Source: Puccinellia tenuiflora
Taxonomy: Eukaryota; Streptophyta; Magnoliopsida; Poales; Poaceae
Length of the DNA stretch: 64,000 nucleotides
Assembly: GCA_012064385.1 (NCBI GenBank)
Contig: QRDG01001520.1
Location: 744,001-808,000 of the forward strand
Direction: 5' to 3'
This document shows, one piece after another, positions 42,526-55,165 of this stretch (positions are counted from its first letter, which is position 1; the number at the start of each line of letters is the position of its first letter). The notes below the pieces were generated by a model that saw only the letters and a program-made list of their open reading frames with translations, was not told the origin of the DNA and did not search any database. The translations under genes were made by a program, and so were the position numbers.

Positions 42526-44280
42526 GAAAAGAAAAAAAAATCGCAGATCACCATCGCCGCCCGCCGGCGACCCATGCTGCTGCACCGCTGCCTGCACGGG
42601 TATGGGGACGACGTGGCACGCAACGCCAGCTGCGAACAAATTGAAGCCGTCGGATGACATGCGCGCGTACGTACGTGCATGAACCGAGATATAGTAGGTC
42701 GGCAGGTCGGAATTTCCGTGGGAACGGACGACGTACCTATATACGCGAGTACGTACGTCGAACGCCGCCTTCCGTTGTATTGGTCGCATCTCGAATTGTT
42801 AATGTTTCCATGCAAAAAAGAAAAATTGTTAATGTTATCCATCCGCCTCTGCATGCTTCAGTTTTGGCGGTTTGTAAGTGTAGTTTTCTTTTTTAAAGTA
42901 GATATACTTGCACGTACGAAAATTATGCTTCCTGTGTGTCCGTGCTGTGCTGTGTATGGTACACTCTTGTGTGTCGTACACGCGGTTAGCTTTATTAACG
43001 CGGATAGTAAAAAGTAGGGTGGGGTGCGGTGCAGTGAGTGCGTGGTCCTCGGCCGCAGCTGCATCTCCCACGTGGCCGGTACACGAGCGGGCCAGGACGT
43101 GGAGCCCAGGCGTACTACGTGCCGTCGTGGAGCTCCTCGATCGAGGCTGGGCTGGCTGCTTTGCTCCCTTTGCGCGCCGGTAGATCAAAGCACAGAGCGC
43201 CTACAATCTCTGCTCATTCCCCACAGGAACGCTAGCTAGCCGCAACACGTCATCAACAAGACAAGGAATGAATGAATGCGAGCACAGGGAGAGGGAGAGA
43301 CGTGCCGCCATCTCCCGCCCACGCTACCAACAAAACCTTCTTAAATTTCAGTCTGCCCCTCCCCTCCACGGCTACCACGCAGCCAAGCTTTCTTATTATG
43401 TTCTCAGCAGCACAGGGACGGACGACGACCCAGCTCGATCGCAGGGAACTCGTCACGCAACGCATGAGTCCAACAGGACGTACAGACGAGAGGGACCGAG
43501 GAGCTCGACAGCTTATTATCATCTTCTGATAAGAAAGAAAGAAAGGAGAGACCCCTGACTCCCCGATCTCCAAGGGCCAGGAAATACTAAAAGCAAGCTT
43601 GTTTGCTTGCTTGCGGCTGTGGAAATAACTCTTTGATTAACTCTGCCCGCTCGATATATATGATCGTACGCAGCAACTTGGTTGTGCGACTGTGAATCTG
43701 AAAACACCCCGCTCGGTCCAGGATCGCCGTGGAAGTTCTCGCGGTCACGGGAGGCTGAATGGGACTGCAATGACGACCGCAAAATAGCTGTCCGTCCTGC
43801 TTCCACTGATGGTGCTAGTACAGTGCTACTGCAACTGGGCGTAGTAGAGGCTGTGGATCGAGCTCGGCCTTATCGAAATCACAGGGCCCAGAAAGATGAA
43901 AGACAAGCTATTTTTCATCACGAATAAATAGAGATAAAATATTTGGTTTAGTGCGAGTTAGCCGAGTTGCAGTCCAACATCTCATCATGATCCCCCAAGG
44001 TCGTATTTTGCGCACGTCATCCTCCTGCGGAAAGGCACACCATGGGCCCGGCCCACGTCCTCGGCCACGCGGCTCGCACCCGTGCGGATGATACAATCGC
44101 TGATTATCAGTGTACTGTTCTCTCACTTTGTAAAACTAATAATCAGTGCGTGTCCAAAAAACTATTTTTTAGGGGAATGTCCAAAAAAAAAAAACTAATG
44201 ATCAGTATGTATGCCACATGTGCGGTGTCGGCCCATACTAAAGCAAAGCAATCGACTACCACCAGTATGTATGCCACATG
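42526..44280. other. intergenic, no gene recognised
   Basis: A GC-rich patch at 43020-43200 and many short ORFs without known domains. CAGTATGTATGCCACATGT is repeated at 44202 and 44262. No RNA gene seen. Confidence 0.45.
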
Positions 44281-44395
44281 TCCAAAAAAGATGTCATTTG
44301 TTTATCTAAGTTAAATGTATCTAGACACTATTTAGTATGTAGATGCATTCAACTTTAGACAAAGAAATGACATCTTTTTGGGGATGGATGGAATA
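44281..44395. mobile_element. Stowaway-like palindromic MITE
   Basis: TCCAAAAAAGATGTCATTTG at the left pairs with AATGACATCTTTTTGGGGAT at the right over ~50 bp per arm. The outermost CTCCCTCC-type end is only partly preserved at the right (ATGGATGGA). The centre is GACACTATTTAGTATGTAG. Confidence 0.65.
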
Positions 44396-44769
44396 GTTTG
44401 CAATAACCGATACACAATAATTTATATTCCAGGCTGAGCAAAAATATCATGCTTTGTTGTTCTTTGTGAAGGCTATTTGTAATTCCTCCCCAATCTCCAG
44501 TTTTGGGGCTCCCATTTCTAATTGAAGGCGCATACCGAACGCAAGGACGAGAGCCCCTAGTAGATTGCATGTATGCCATCATCCTCGCTCGGAAAAAGAA
44601 GAACTACAGCGACATTCTGACGCCTGAGTCGGTGAGGTGGCAACGTACTTTATTTTATTGCGTCGACACCCTTAGCGTTCGTAGAAGGACCCCCTCATCT
44701 CGAGAGAACTGGAGCCAAACTATTTCTATCGACTTCTGTGACTCGGATGATTTGAGGCGGACGCGTAGC

Positions 44770-45268
44770 ATGCCAAGGGTGCTGAAGAGTGGACAACGTG
44801 GCTTCATATGATAGAAAGGCTAATGTCGGTCTCTCTATCGACGGAACCAGATTCTTATACCTGGAAACTCACACTGTCAGGGGTGTTCTCGGCTAAGTCT
44901 CTTTACTTGGAACATATGAATGGTACAACCCGGTTTCATAAAAAAAAGTACTCATGGAAGTTCAAACTGCCACTAAAGATTAAGATATTAATGTGGTTCC
45001 TCCATAGGAAGGTCTTGCTAACCAAAGATAATCTTCTCAAGCGTCAATGAACGGGGTGTAAAAAATGTGTGACGAGACTATTGAGCATCTCTTTATCTCT
45101 TGCCAGTTTGTTTGCCAAATTTCGATATTAATACACTTCACATTTGATATTACTCGCCCAGCTAGTATTACTAATTTATTTGGAAATTGGTCGTATGGAG
45201 TTGATAAAGTTACCAAAGCTCACGTTCGTATCGACGTGTGTGCCTTTTTGTGGGCAATATGAAACTGT
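44770..45268 (+). pseudogene. LINE ORF2 fragment (zf-RVT region), 5' piece
   Basis: The plus-strand frame through the ATG at 44808 reads MIERLMSVSLSTEPDSYTW, then FKLPLKIKILMWFLHRKVLL, then a stop at 45048-45050. Another frame continues with CDETIEHLFISCQF and LFGNWSYGVDKVTKAHVRI. This is the zinc-binding zf-RVT region that follows the RT in plant L1 ORF2. At least one frameshift and several stops are present. It is interrupted at 45268 by the copia element and resumes at 55472. Confidence 0.75.
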
Positions 45269-46557
45269 TGAAAGGATCGTATGGGCACCTAGAGGGGAGG
45301 GGGTGAATAGGTGCTACACCAATTTTTAATTCTTTTTCGATTTTAGGATTAACATAAAGATAAATTCTCTAGATATGCAACTACGGTGAATTTACCTATA
45401 TGAAGAGCAAACTAAAGCAACTAGGCAATTAAAACGATACAAGTAAAGACAACTAAGGGAAAGAGATAACCGAAAGTAGAAGCACGCGGAGACATGGATG
45501 TATTCCCGAGTTCCTCCTTGTTAAGGGAGTACGTCTCGTTGGAGGGGTGTGAGCTCGCCACAAGAGGCCTACTCAAGATGCCACAAAGGTCTCATCCTAT
45601 TCTCCGATGAACCGCACCCAAGGGTTTGGTTCACCTTCCACTATCGGAATCCTTCAAGGCGGAATCCGGAGCCTTTACGACGTTTTTGGGCACACACCCA
45701 CAACTCAATTGGGGGCTCCCAAATCAACACATCTGTCACAATTACAACAAGTAGTAAGCACAAGTATTCTAGGGTAACACAATGCTAACCCTAGAAACGA
45801 AAATCCTCAAGTGAATGAGGGGGAAATGAAGAACGGCTTGGTGAAGATGTAGATCCGGGTCTTCTCCTTCAATCCTCCAAAGATCAACGAGTTTTGATGG
45901 AGGAATTTGGAGATCTATCGATTTCGAGCTCTGAGATATTAGGGTTCTTAAATGCTGGACGAGCTTTCTTTCCTGAGGTAGGTGGAGGGGTATTTATACC
46001 CCTCTGAAATTTTTGACCGTTGGAGTCCACTAGGGCCGGAGACTCCGGCCTAAATGGGTCGAAGACTCCGGTGCAGGCCGGAAACTCCAGACTCCTTCCG
46101 GGGTCCCTCCGGATAGGGCACCAGTACCGCACCACACACTGTTTACTCGGGGAAGGCCGGAGACTCCGGTCCAGTGGAGAGGATACTCGGTGTGGGGCGG
46201 AGACTCCGCACACCAGCGGAGACTTGTCGATGAAGCTCAACAGGCCGGATACTCCGCCCCCCCGGAGACTCCAGGCACCCTCCGGTGATACTCCGGAGGG
46301 GTATCCAGTACCGCACCACATGCTGGCGAAAGGTAGGGGAAATCCAGGGACCGGAGACTCTGGCCCTGGCAGAACCGGATACTCCGGCCTAGATTGACCT
46401 GCAGCAAAACAAACTCTGCCAAATCTTCCCTTTTTGGTGGTTGATGCTTAGGGTAAAATTATGACAATTAACCTGCAGCACTTAGCATCACATTAGATGA
46501 TCACTAGTGTTGTTAACTAACACACAAAACCAATAAGGTTTAGGAAATGCTCTTTCA
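45269..46557 (-). mobile_element. 3' LTR of the copia element
   Basis: 1,289 bp. Its last ~305 bp in plus orientation match 55166-55466. It contains several CCGGAGACTCCGG-type 13-mers (46030-46390), a motif also found elsewhere in the element. Confidence 0.88.
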
Positions 46558-46573
46558 ATGTCCCCCTTTTTGG
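46558..46573 (-). other. polypurine tract
   Basis: On the minus strand CAAAAAGGGGGACAT directly precedes the LTR start; such tracts prime plus-strand synthesis. Confidence 0.75.
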
Positions 46574-47136
46574 TGTTAGATGACAACAATAGGATTTGCA
46601 AACAAATAGATCATATCATGTAAAAAAATAGCACCTCCCCTTAAATGTGTGCATGTCAAGATACACAAAGGGGAACATTCATAGGAAGAGGATGCTACAA
46701 ATAAATATGACATGATATATATATATATATATCAATTCCATTTGCAAACCAAAGAGACATGACATTATAGGGGTTGAGTTTTGTGTTAACAATCATACCT
46801 TGTGCATGAGAATAAAATGTTGTTCCAATGCATATCTCACCTCACAAATAACTCAACCATAGATAATATCCGATACCATGTCTCCTCAAGAGTAAAAAGA
46901 CACCAAGACCCACATCTCACATAAAAGTAGAAAATAAAGCAAATAAAGTTTAACACTTAACACATAAGGTTCAACACACGAAATATAAAGGGACACAAGC
47001 TCTCAAGGAATGATAAAAGCAAATGCTTGTGCCCGACCCATGCAAATCCCACGAATAACCTACTAGAACCATTTCTCCCCCTTTGGCATCGAGACACCAA
47101 AAAGGAGGAAAGGCGATGCTAACGACCCCATGAAGA

Positions 47137-48690
47137 TCACTCGGAGTCCTCCTCGGTGGCATCACCATCATCATCATACTCCGATCCACTAGCCTCGTCA
47201 TCATCATCCTCTTCAATTGGAGCCTTGCCGGTATTGCGCGAGGAAGAAGGCATGGAGGACACCTCCGCAAAGTCAAAATCAGCCCATGGGAATTGCTTTG
47301 CATGCCAAGCATCATAGCTTACCGTCTTCTCACTTCCGGAGGATTCTACCTCCGTTTCTTTGCCAATCCTAGGAGGAGGAGGAGGAGTCTTGTCCCTCTT
47401 CTTCTCCAACTCCTTGTACAACTTGTTTTGATTAGAGATAATCAACTTCCTTTCTTTGTAAGCTTGGTGATTTTCCTTGTGGAGGCACACATTCATGCTA
47501 ATCATCACCCTTTCAAACCACGAGAGCTTCTTCATCTTCTTTTCCACATTACCCTTGCCCTTGCTAAGCCATGAGGGAGGGTCGGCATTCTTACTTCTCC
47601 TTCGAACGGGAGCCACATCTTCTTCTTCATCTTCATCACTTGAGGCAAAAGGGACACGAGAGGGAGCACTAGAGGAAGATGGCTTGTCATGCTTGAGAAC
47701 TTGAAGAGAGCCGGCCTTGTGAACGGTAAAGTGCTCACGATTGAGATTGGGCACTTGGTCAAGAATAAGCTTCATAACATAAGGTGCGTAAATAGGATTC
47801 TTCATCTCATGGACAGCCCAATGCAATTCACACTTGATGAAATCCATCACATCAATCTCATACCCTTGGCAATTGACACCGGCTTGAAGAACCGCATAGG
47901 AATGAATGAGAAGGTTGACGAGCCCTCCACGAATGGCATCCACATTCCCGGCTTGAGGTGCAATGTTGCATCTAAACATGTGGAGGAGAATGTTGAAGGT
48001 GGGAAGGAGATCCTTGTTGGTACCTACAGCAGACTTGTTGAGATAGAGAGGTGTCATCTTGCCCTTATCATAGTGAACCCCTTCCGTATGCATAATTCTT
48101 CCTTGATAAGCCTCTCCCTTGCGGAACACATACCCAAGCAACTCTCCAAAGCTTGTCATGGAGGACACACACTTGATGGGCCCGGTCATCCAAGTCAAGG
48201 TAACATCTTCATCCTCCCCAAACTGAACCGTTGCAAAGAACTGATGCACCATCTTGATATCATAATTTTGTTGAAGGGTTATGAGGTTCTCCAACCCAAG
48301 CTTACGAACAATCCATATAGCCTCTTGAAAGTATGGTTTGGTGCTCAGAGCGGAGAGATTTAGCACCTTTTGCACACACACAATATTGGGGCCCGAAAGC
48401 CTTGCATAAATATTGTTCATCACTATCTCTTGCTCCCTTCTCCAAAAGTGAGGATTGGTGGAATTTTGTGGCATGTCAAAGAAGGGATGCATCCTGATGG
48501 ATCAAAACTCAGATTTACCCATTCCAATCACAGTGGTCAAATTTTCAAACCTTGCCTTCTTTGCCCTTTCTTCTTCAAGGAAAGCATCTTCAGCCTTTTT
48601 CCGAGCAGCTTCTCTAGCATCAGCTCCTCTGTCACGCTGAACCCTGCGACCATCCTCGGTCTCGTCCAAATAGCACCGAGAACCCCTCTT
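47137..48690 (-). pseudogene. env-like / putative plant transposon protein ORF of copia element
   Basis: A 451-codon open frame (47137-48492) starts MHPFFDMPQNST. It contains NYDIKMVHQFFATVQFGED and TLTWMTG, which match the plant family described as putative plant transposon protein (Transposase_32-type). The C-terminal third is Ser-rich and acidic (SSDEDEEEDVAP, EEDDDDEASGSEYDDDGD). The same frame continues upstream for at least 60 codons (REAARKKAEDAF, ERAKKARFENL) beyond a TGA near 48506-48508, so the ORF is cut by a nonsense codon. It lies between RNase H and the 3' LTR, the place of the env-like gene in Sireviruses. No membrane segment is seen, so envelope function is doubtful. Confidence 0.7.
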
Positions 48691-49897
48691 TTATTTCCGA
48701 GACACTTTATTGGGGTTGTGACTAAGTTTCTTGACACGTGAAGTTCCTGTGAAAAAACAGACAGGGGGTAGCATGGGGATGAGCATACATGTCCAGGAGG
48801 GCGAAAAAGATAGCAATTGGAGAGCACAAGGCACCAATGGGTGATCTACCCCAGAGAGTCCGGTCTCAGAGGCCGGAGAGTCCGGCCACACCGGAGTCTC
48901 CGGCCATGAGGCTGGAAACCTAGGGTTAGGTCACAAATTGTTGCCATTTGCTCTAAAATTGCTACCCTAGAAGAGAAGAACCAGCAAAAGGATTCTACAC
49001 CATAGGGAGCAACAAACACACACTCAATCCATGGACTAGGAAAGAACCTAGAGAGGGAGAGAGAGAGATGTACCGCTGCTCTACATGGTGGAGCCCAATG
49101 GAGGGGAGAAGGTTCCCCAACGTCGGGGGGAGAAGAGGGAGCCGGCTGGTCGGCGGATTCCGGCGGCGGGGAGCGGCCGGAGAGCACCTCCAAGCAGGGG
49201 CGGCAATAGGGGAGAGTTTTGGGGTCGGGGGTGGAGAGGGAGTTGTGATTCAACCCCCCACCCCGATCCCCTTTAGAACCCTGCAAAAACTGCCGAGACC
49301 GGAGTCTCCGGCCTAAGCACACCGGAGTCTCCAGTGCAACCGGAGTCTCTGTGGCTTAGGGCGGAGACTCTGCTCAGACCGGAGTCTCCGGTGTAACACA
49401 CCGGAGTCTCCGGCCCCCACAGCTCAGAAATGCAATTTATGGTGGTGGACATGTATGTGGAAAGAGGAGCAAGTTTTGGGGCAAGATGGGGCTTAGGATA
49501 GACTTCACAAACTGGGATGGTACTTCACACTCAACTTGCAAAAGCCTAATTCAATAAATGCCAAGATTGAGTAAGTTTCCCATAAGAACAAAAGATTTGC
49601 AAATAAAAACCAAAAATACATCAAAAGATCCAACTCTTCATAAGGAAGAGGTCGGTGGCCTAGGCCACCATGTAAGAGTTTATGACATGACACCGCGAAG
49701 ATATATCTTGGGTTCATAACCAACACTCGTCATTTAAGCTCACAATTCATGAATTTGAAAATAGAGACAAATGAATTTTTGCTATAGGCATATTGGGGGG
49801 AGGGAGAGCCCAATTTATTAGGACAACACTCCCCCTAAATTCATGCCCACACCTAAACCAAATATTTAGTCAACCTATAGATGTGTGTGTAAGATGG
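48691..49897 (-). other. spacer between pol and env-like ORF
   Basis: Holds four exact CCGGAGTCTCCGG 13-mers (48891-49410) and related variants, in a GC-rich stretch that could be a leader or intron of the env-like transcript. The 158-codon minus ORF here has no domain. Confidence 0.5.
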
Positions 49898-52800
49898 TCA
49901 AGCCAAGCTCCTTGAATCCACGATATTTAGCTCATTCCTCAAATAAGTGAATCTTGCTTCATCAAGTGGCTTCGTGAAAATATCGGCAAGTTGGTTTTTG
50001 GTTGGCACATAGGCTAGCTCAATGTCTCCACGGGCAACATGATCCCGAATGAAATGATGACGAATCTCAATATGCTTGGTTCTTGAGTGTTGCACCGGGT
50101 TGTAAGCGATCTTGATAGCACTCTCATTGTCACACAAAAGAGGCACTTTGTCACAATTGACACCGTATTCCTTTAAGGTTTGCCTCATCCATAACAATTG
50201 AGTGCATGCACTAGCGGTGTCCACATACTCGGCTTCGGCGGTGGAGAGAGAAATACAATTTTGCTTCTTAGAAGACCAACTCACCAAGGACCTACCCATG
50301 AATTGGCACGCCCCGGAAGTTGATTTCCTAATATATTGATCACCGGCCCAATCTGAATCCGTGAATCCACGAAGAGTGAAGGATGAATCTCTTGGATACC
50401 ACAAACCAAACCTTGGGGTATGAATTAAATATCGTAGGATTCTCTTGACCGCCAACATGTGGCTATCCTTAGGAGCCGCTTGATACCTTGCACACACACC
50501 TACACTCAACACAATATCGGGTCTAGATGCACAAAGGTAAAGCAACGAACCAATCATGGAGCGGTAGAGCTTTTGATCCACATCTATACCCTTTGGGTTA
50601 AGTTGTAGATGGCATTTGGTATCCATAGGAGTCTTCTTCTCCTTAGCATCTACCATATTGAACCTCTTGAGCATGTCTTGAATATACTTTGCTTGGCTAA
50701 TGAAAGTCCCTCCTCTCAATTGCTTGATCTCAAATCCAAGGAAGAACTTCAACTCACCCATCATAGACATCTCAAACCTATCGGTCATAAGCTTTGAAAA
50801 TTCATCATTAAAAGCTTTGTTAGACGAGCCAAATATAATATCATCAACATATAGTTGGCATACGAAAAGCTCCCCTTTAACCCTTTTAGTAAAAAGAGTG
50901 GGATCAATTTGCCCAACTTCAAATCCATGGTCTAACAACAACTCTCTAAGGTGCTCATACCACGCACGTGGTGCTTGCTTAAGTCCATAGAGCGCCTTAT
51001 CAAGCTTGTAGACATGGTTAGGGAAGTTGGGGTCCTCGAAACCCGGGGTTGCTTAACGAATACCAACTCCTTTAAAGGATCATTGAGAAAGGCACTTTTA
51101 ACATCCATTTGTTGCAATTTAAAATTATAACGGGATGCATAAGCAAGAAGGATACGGATGGACTCAAGGCGAGCCACGGGAGCGTAGGTCTCTCCAAAAT
51201 CAATGCCTTCAACTTGAGAGTACCCTTGAGCCACCAATCTAGCCTTGTTCCTCACAACCATGCCATGTTCATCTTGCTTGTTCTTGAAAATCCATTTTGT
51301 GCCAATAACATTGCGGCACTCCTTTGGCTTCTCAACCAACTTCCAAACTTTATTGCGCTCGAAATTATTGAGCTCTTGATGCATGGCTTGCAACCAATCC
51401 GGATCTTCAAGAGCTTCGGACACTTTCTTCGGTTCTATCATGGCAATATGAGCTTGATGATCACTAAAGTTCACCAATTGTCTTCGGGTGGACACTTTGC
51501 CTTTCACATCACCAATCACTTTCTCAAGGAAATGTTCACGACGTTCCATGGTTCTTGCAACTCTATCTCGACGATGGGCTTCGATATCCTCATTGCATCT
51601 TGGAGGTATCACTTGATCATCTTGATCATTTGAGTCCCCGTCTTGACCGGTGAGCTGACCTTGATCTTCAAAAAGCATATCATCATTATTGGAAGAGGTG
51701 GAAGGACCAAGATCTTGAGCAGAACTCCCTTCAGCTTGAAGTAGACCGGAGTCTCCGGCCTGCGGCACCGGAATCTCCGGCCCACCGGATTCTCCGGTCA
51801 AGATGGCCGGAGACTCTGACCTGGCGACAAGAGGCAGAACGGATTGTTGTGGGTCTTGAGCTTGTCTTTGATCAGGTGCATCAATAGCTCCAGCACAAGT
51901 TGCTTGTAAATCTGATGAAGATGAAGCCTCCACTTGAGTAGAGCATTGTCCTTCTCGATCCACCACAAGGGGTTCCTCAACGGGGCGGAAAATTCCCACA
52001 CCCATTCTTCTTATGGCTTCTTGAGGAATTACATCATCTACATCGGAAACATGAAATTGCGCCACTTGGGAGCCATTATTTTCCTCGAACACCACACTAC
52101 AAGATTCTATGATACGCCGTGGGATTCGGCACCGTAACCAACAAAAATACCCTCTAGAGATTTAGATTCGAATTTAGTTAAGCGACAACCTTTGATCAAA
52201 TAGAAACACTTACAACCGAAGACACGGAAGTAGGAGATGTTAGGCTTGTTGCCGGTGAGGATCTCATAGGGGGTCTTGTTCAACCCTTTGCGGAAGTAGA
52301 GCCGGTTGGATGAGTGACATGCCGTGGATATAGCCTCCGCCCAAAAACTCAACGGAGTCTTGAACTCCACTAACATGGAACTTGCTATATCCATAAGAGT
52401 CCGGTTCTTCCTCTCGGCTACACCATTTTGTTGAGGGGTATAAGTTGCGAAATATTGATGCCGAATACCCTCTTCACTAAGAAACTCATTGAGGGTGTAG
52501 TTCTTGAACTCGGAGCCATTGTCACTTCTAATTACTAATATGGGGACATTGTGTTGACGTTGCATTTCAATGGAGAAGTCGATGAAGGTTTGTTGGGTCT
52601 CACTCTTCGACTTGAAGAAATAAACCCAAGTAAATCTTGAATAGTCATCAACAATCACCAAGCAATACTTCTTCCCACCTAGACTTGCTTCAGGAACGGC
52701 ACCAAAAAGATCCACATGGAGGAGCTCCAAGATCCTCTTGGATGAAATAATAGTCTTGAAAGCATGGGGAGAATCATGCATCTTTCCTTCAACACAAGCC

Positions 52801-52952
52801 CTACAAACACGATATTTGGCAAAAGAGACATCTTCACCCTTGTAAAGACTTTGCAAAGTTCTCATGTTGACATGGGCTAGGCGGCGATGCCACAACCAAC
52901 CCTTGTCGTCCTTTCCGAATAAGCACATCGAATTTGAAGTGGTTTTCTCCAA
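49898..52952 (-). pseudogene. copia pol: integrase, reverse transcriptase, RNase H (two frameshifts)
   Basis: Integrase part (52107-52952): zinc-binding H-H-C-C (WHRRLAH ... CRACVEGK), then the D,D,E core LLHVDLFG, RSDNGSEF and PQQNGVAERKNRTL. A frameshift near 52110-52125 separates it from the linker and RT N terminus (50932-52095: LDEIEP-type region, FKLQQMDVKSAFLN). A single-base deletion near 51045 shifts the frame again; the downstream part (49898-50941) has YVDDI, TDSDWAG, STAEAEYV and ADIFTKPL. All catalytic motifs survive, so inactivation is by two frameshifts only. These enzymes would copy the RNA into DNA in virus-like particles and insert it in the genome. Confidence 0.88.
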
Positions 52953-52966
52953 AAGTCAACCATGAA

Positions 52967-53160
52967 CTAATCATCCTCGACGTACCCAACGAAAGCGACC
53001 TTTAGAGTCTCGGATTTTGAACAATCTCCATACATGACGGTTGCTTCATTTAGATTTGGTCTCAACTCCATCATTAATTCCTTGCTTCTGATCATATATT
53101 TTGTGCATCCACTATCAAGCACCCATTTTGACCCACCGGAAGCATAGTTCCACAAGAAAT
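52967..53160 (-). pseudogene. copia protease fragment
   Basis: Minus-strand frame WVLDSGCTKYM followed by VMYGDCSKSETLKV: the D-S-G active site of a retroviral-type aspartic protease. The ORF ends at a stop near 52967 shortly after, and the sequence between it and the integrase zinc-binding region is shorter than in intact copia elements, so an internal deletion is likely. Confidence 0.7.
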
Positions 53161-55165
53161 CGTTGCTTTGATTTAGGTCCCCATTTCTCAATGGGTCCTC
53201 TTTTGTTAGTAACAAGGGTCTTAGGAACCCAAATAGAACGAGCAATCGGTACATTTCTCGGACCAACAAACTTAGCATAGACATCCCCATAATAATCAAC
53301 ATATAAAATATAGTGGGGGTTAGTCTTTCCCGCAAAGTCATCACTAATGGTTTTGCCCCTTGTGGCACCACCACTAGCAATGTTGACCTTCTTAGCTTGA
53401 GGGATCTTCTTTGCTTGAGGAGCTCTAGCATCCTTCATGAAGCTCTCTTTCTCCTTTTCCTCCTCAACGAAACCAAGACCAACTCTCCCTTTTTGTGAAG
53501 TAACAAACGGTTTCTTACCTAGGGAGATGGCCTTAGCAAGATTGATCTTCAACCTAACATTTTCCTCAATGATATTTGCATGATCACAATTAATGGGAGT
53601 GGAGGAAATGGGCATATCATTTTTTAGGCGGTTGAGCTTGAAGTTGTTCATACGACTTAGTGAGGGTAGAGTGTTTACTCTCCAATGCTTTGTGGGCCTT
53701 GGAGATCTTCTCTAGCTCCTCGGTTAGTCTAGAATGACCAACAGCAAGCTCGACCTTTTCTTTCTTATATGCTTTGTATTTAGCAATTGCATGGTCATGT
53801 TCTTTAATGAGTTTAGCAACAATTACATCATTTGATTCTTCTATAGATTCTAGTTGTTGCTCTAGAGAAACTCTAAGCTCATGCTCTTCTTCAAGATTGT
53901 CTTTCAAGGATGCAATTTCCATAGCATCCTATCTTTCAATCTTACCCTTGATCTCAAGCATTTTTTGAGCTTCACCATATTGAATCATAAGAGCCTCAAC
54001 ATGCTTCTTCGTTTCACCTTGCATGTTAGTGATAAAATGATCGAAAGCAACTATTTCCTCTTTGATTTTAAGACTAGTAGCATCATCCATATTACTCATT
54101 GCCTTAGGAGATGAGGGAGATGATACCTCGGTGGTCTTGGCCATGAAGCATCTTGCGGAGGAGTTGGAGACATTCTCATTGGGGGATTCAAATAGGGAAG
54201 GAGATGATGAAGAAGCAATAGGAATGGCGGCAACTTCATTTGTGGGCTCTTCTTCTTCTTCCCCGGATGAGTACTCTTCTTGAGCAAGCAATACAATTAT
54301 CGGAGGCTTCTTGTTGGTAGCATTTTTCTTGAAGAAAGGTTTCTTATGGGTGTCCTTTGACTTATACTTTCGAACAAGCTTCCCTCCATGATGTTCTCTA
54401 TTCTCAAATGGACATTCAGCCACAAAGTTATATTTATCTTGACAATTGTAGCAAGAACGAACCCTTTATCCACCCTCCTTCCTTCCACTTGCCTTGTTGA
54501 CAAACTCCCTTGCCTTGGATGGACTCTTCCAAAAGGCTTTAGACGTGAGAGCCGAATAGTCCTTGAGAGTACCTTCTAGCTCTTTGGGATCCCAATGTGA
54601 CACATCTTCTTGAGCCTCATCATCATCGTCTTGCACCACAACCTTGGCTTTCAAAGCAAGTGAAGATCCTTTATGCATTCCAATGGCTCGGGCTCGACCA
54701 TCTTCGGCGTTCTTGGCGGCCACCTTGTATGCCGCCATCTCTTGCATGACTTCATTAGATGACATGAGGTGATAGTTGTGTCTTCCTTGGAGACTCTTCA
54801 AGTCGGTGGATTCAAACAGCCAAAGGGCGCTCACATACTTCCTCTTGATCCAAGCATCATCCACATAGGTAACACCAAGGTCTCGAAATTGAGTGGCAAG
54901 GGTCTTGAGTCTTCGATACATTTCTTCATGATCTTCACCATCTATCATGAAAAAGCCCTCGGATTGGTTGCTCAAGGCTTCAAATCTATTCCTTTGCATG
55001 CTCTCATTACCGACAAACTCTTGAGTGAGAATATCCCAAGCTTCTTGGGCGGTGGTGGCAAGCTCGATGTGAGACATGTGCTTTTCTCCCACGGCGGTAT
55101 GAATTATATTGAGAGCCAAATCATTGAGTTGACCATCCACGACTTCTCTTCTTGTTTGAGACTCC
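53161..55165 (-). pseudogene. copia gag, N-terminally deleted, several stops
   Basis: 54466-55188 encodes a UBN2/gag core (LATTAQEAWDILTQEFVGN, EEMYRRLKTLATQFRDLG). A TAA (54466-54468), then in the same frame a zinc knuckle CYNCQDKYNFVAEC whose His is replaced by Asn. A stop at 53929-53931 follows, then a coiled-coil-like region (LEEEHELRVSLEQQLE, TEELEKISKAHKALES). A frameshift near 53620-53650 precedes the C-terminal part. The extreme N terminus is missing and joined to LTR sequence at about 55165. The long helical extension after the zinc knuckle fits Sirevirus-type Gag. Confidence 0.8.

Noticed and set aside
42526..44280. Gene with promoter-like GC patch near 43020-43200
   Set aside because: No ORF with a recognisable domain or plausible exon structure follows on either strand.
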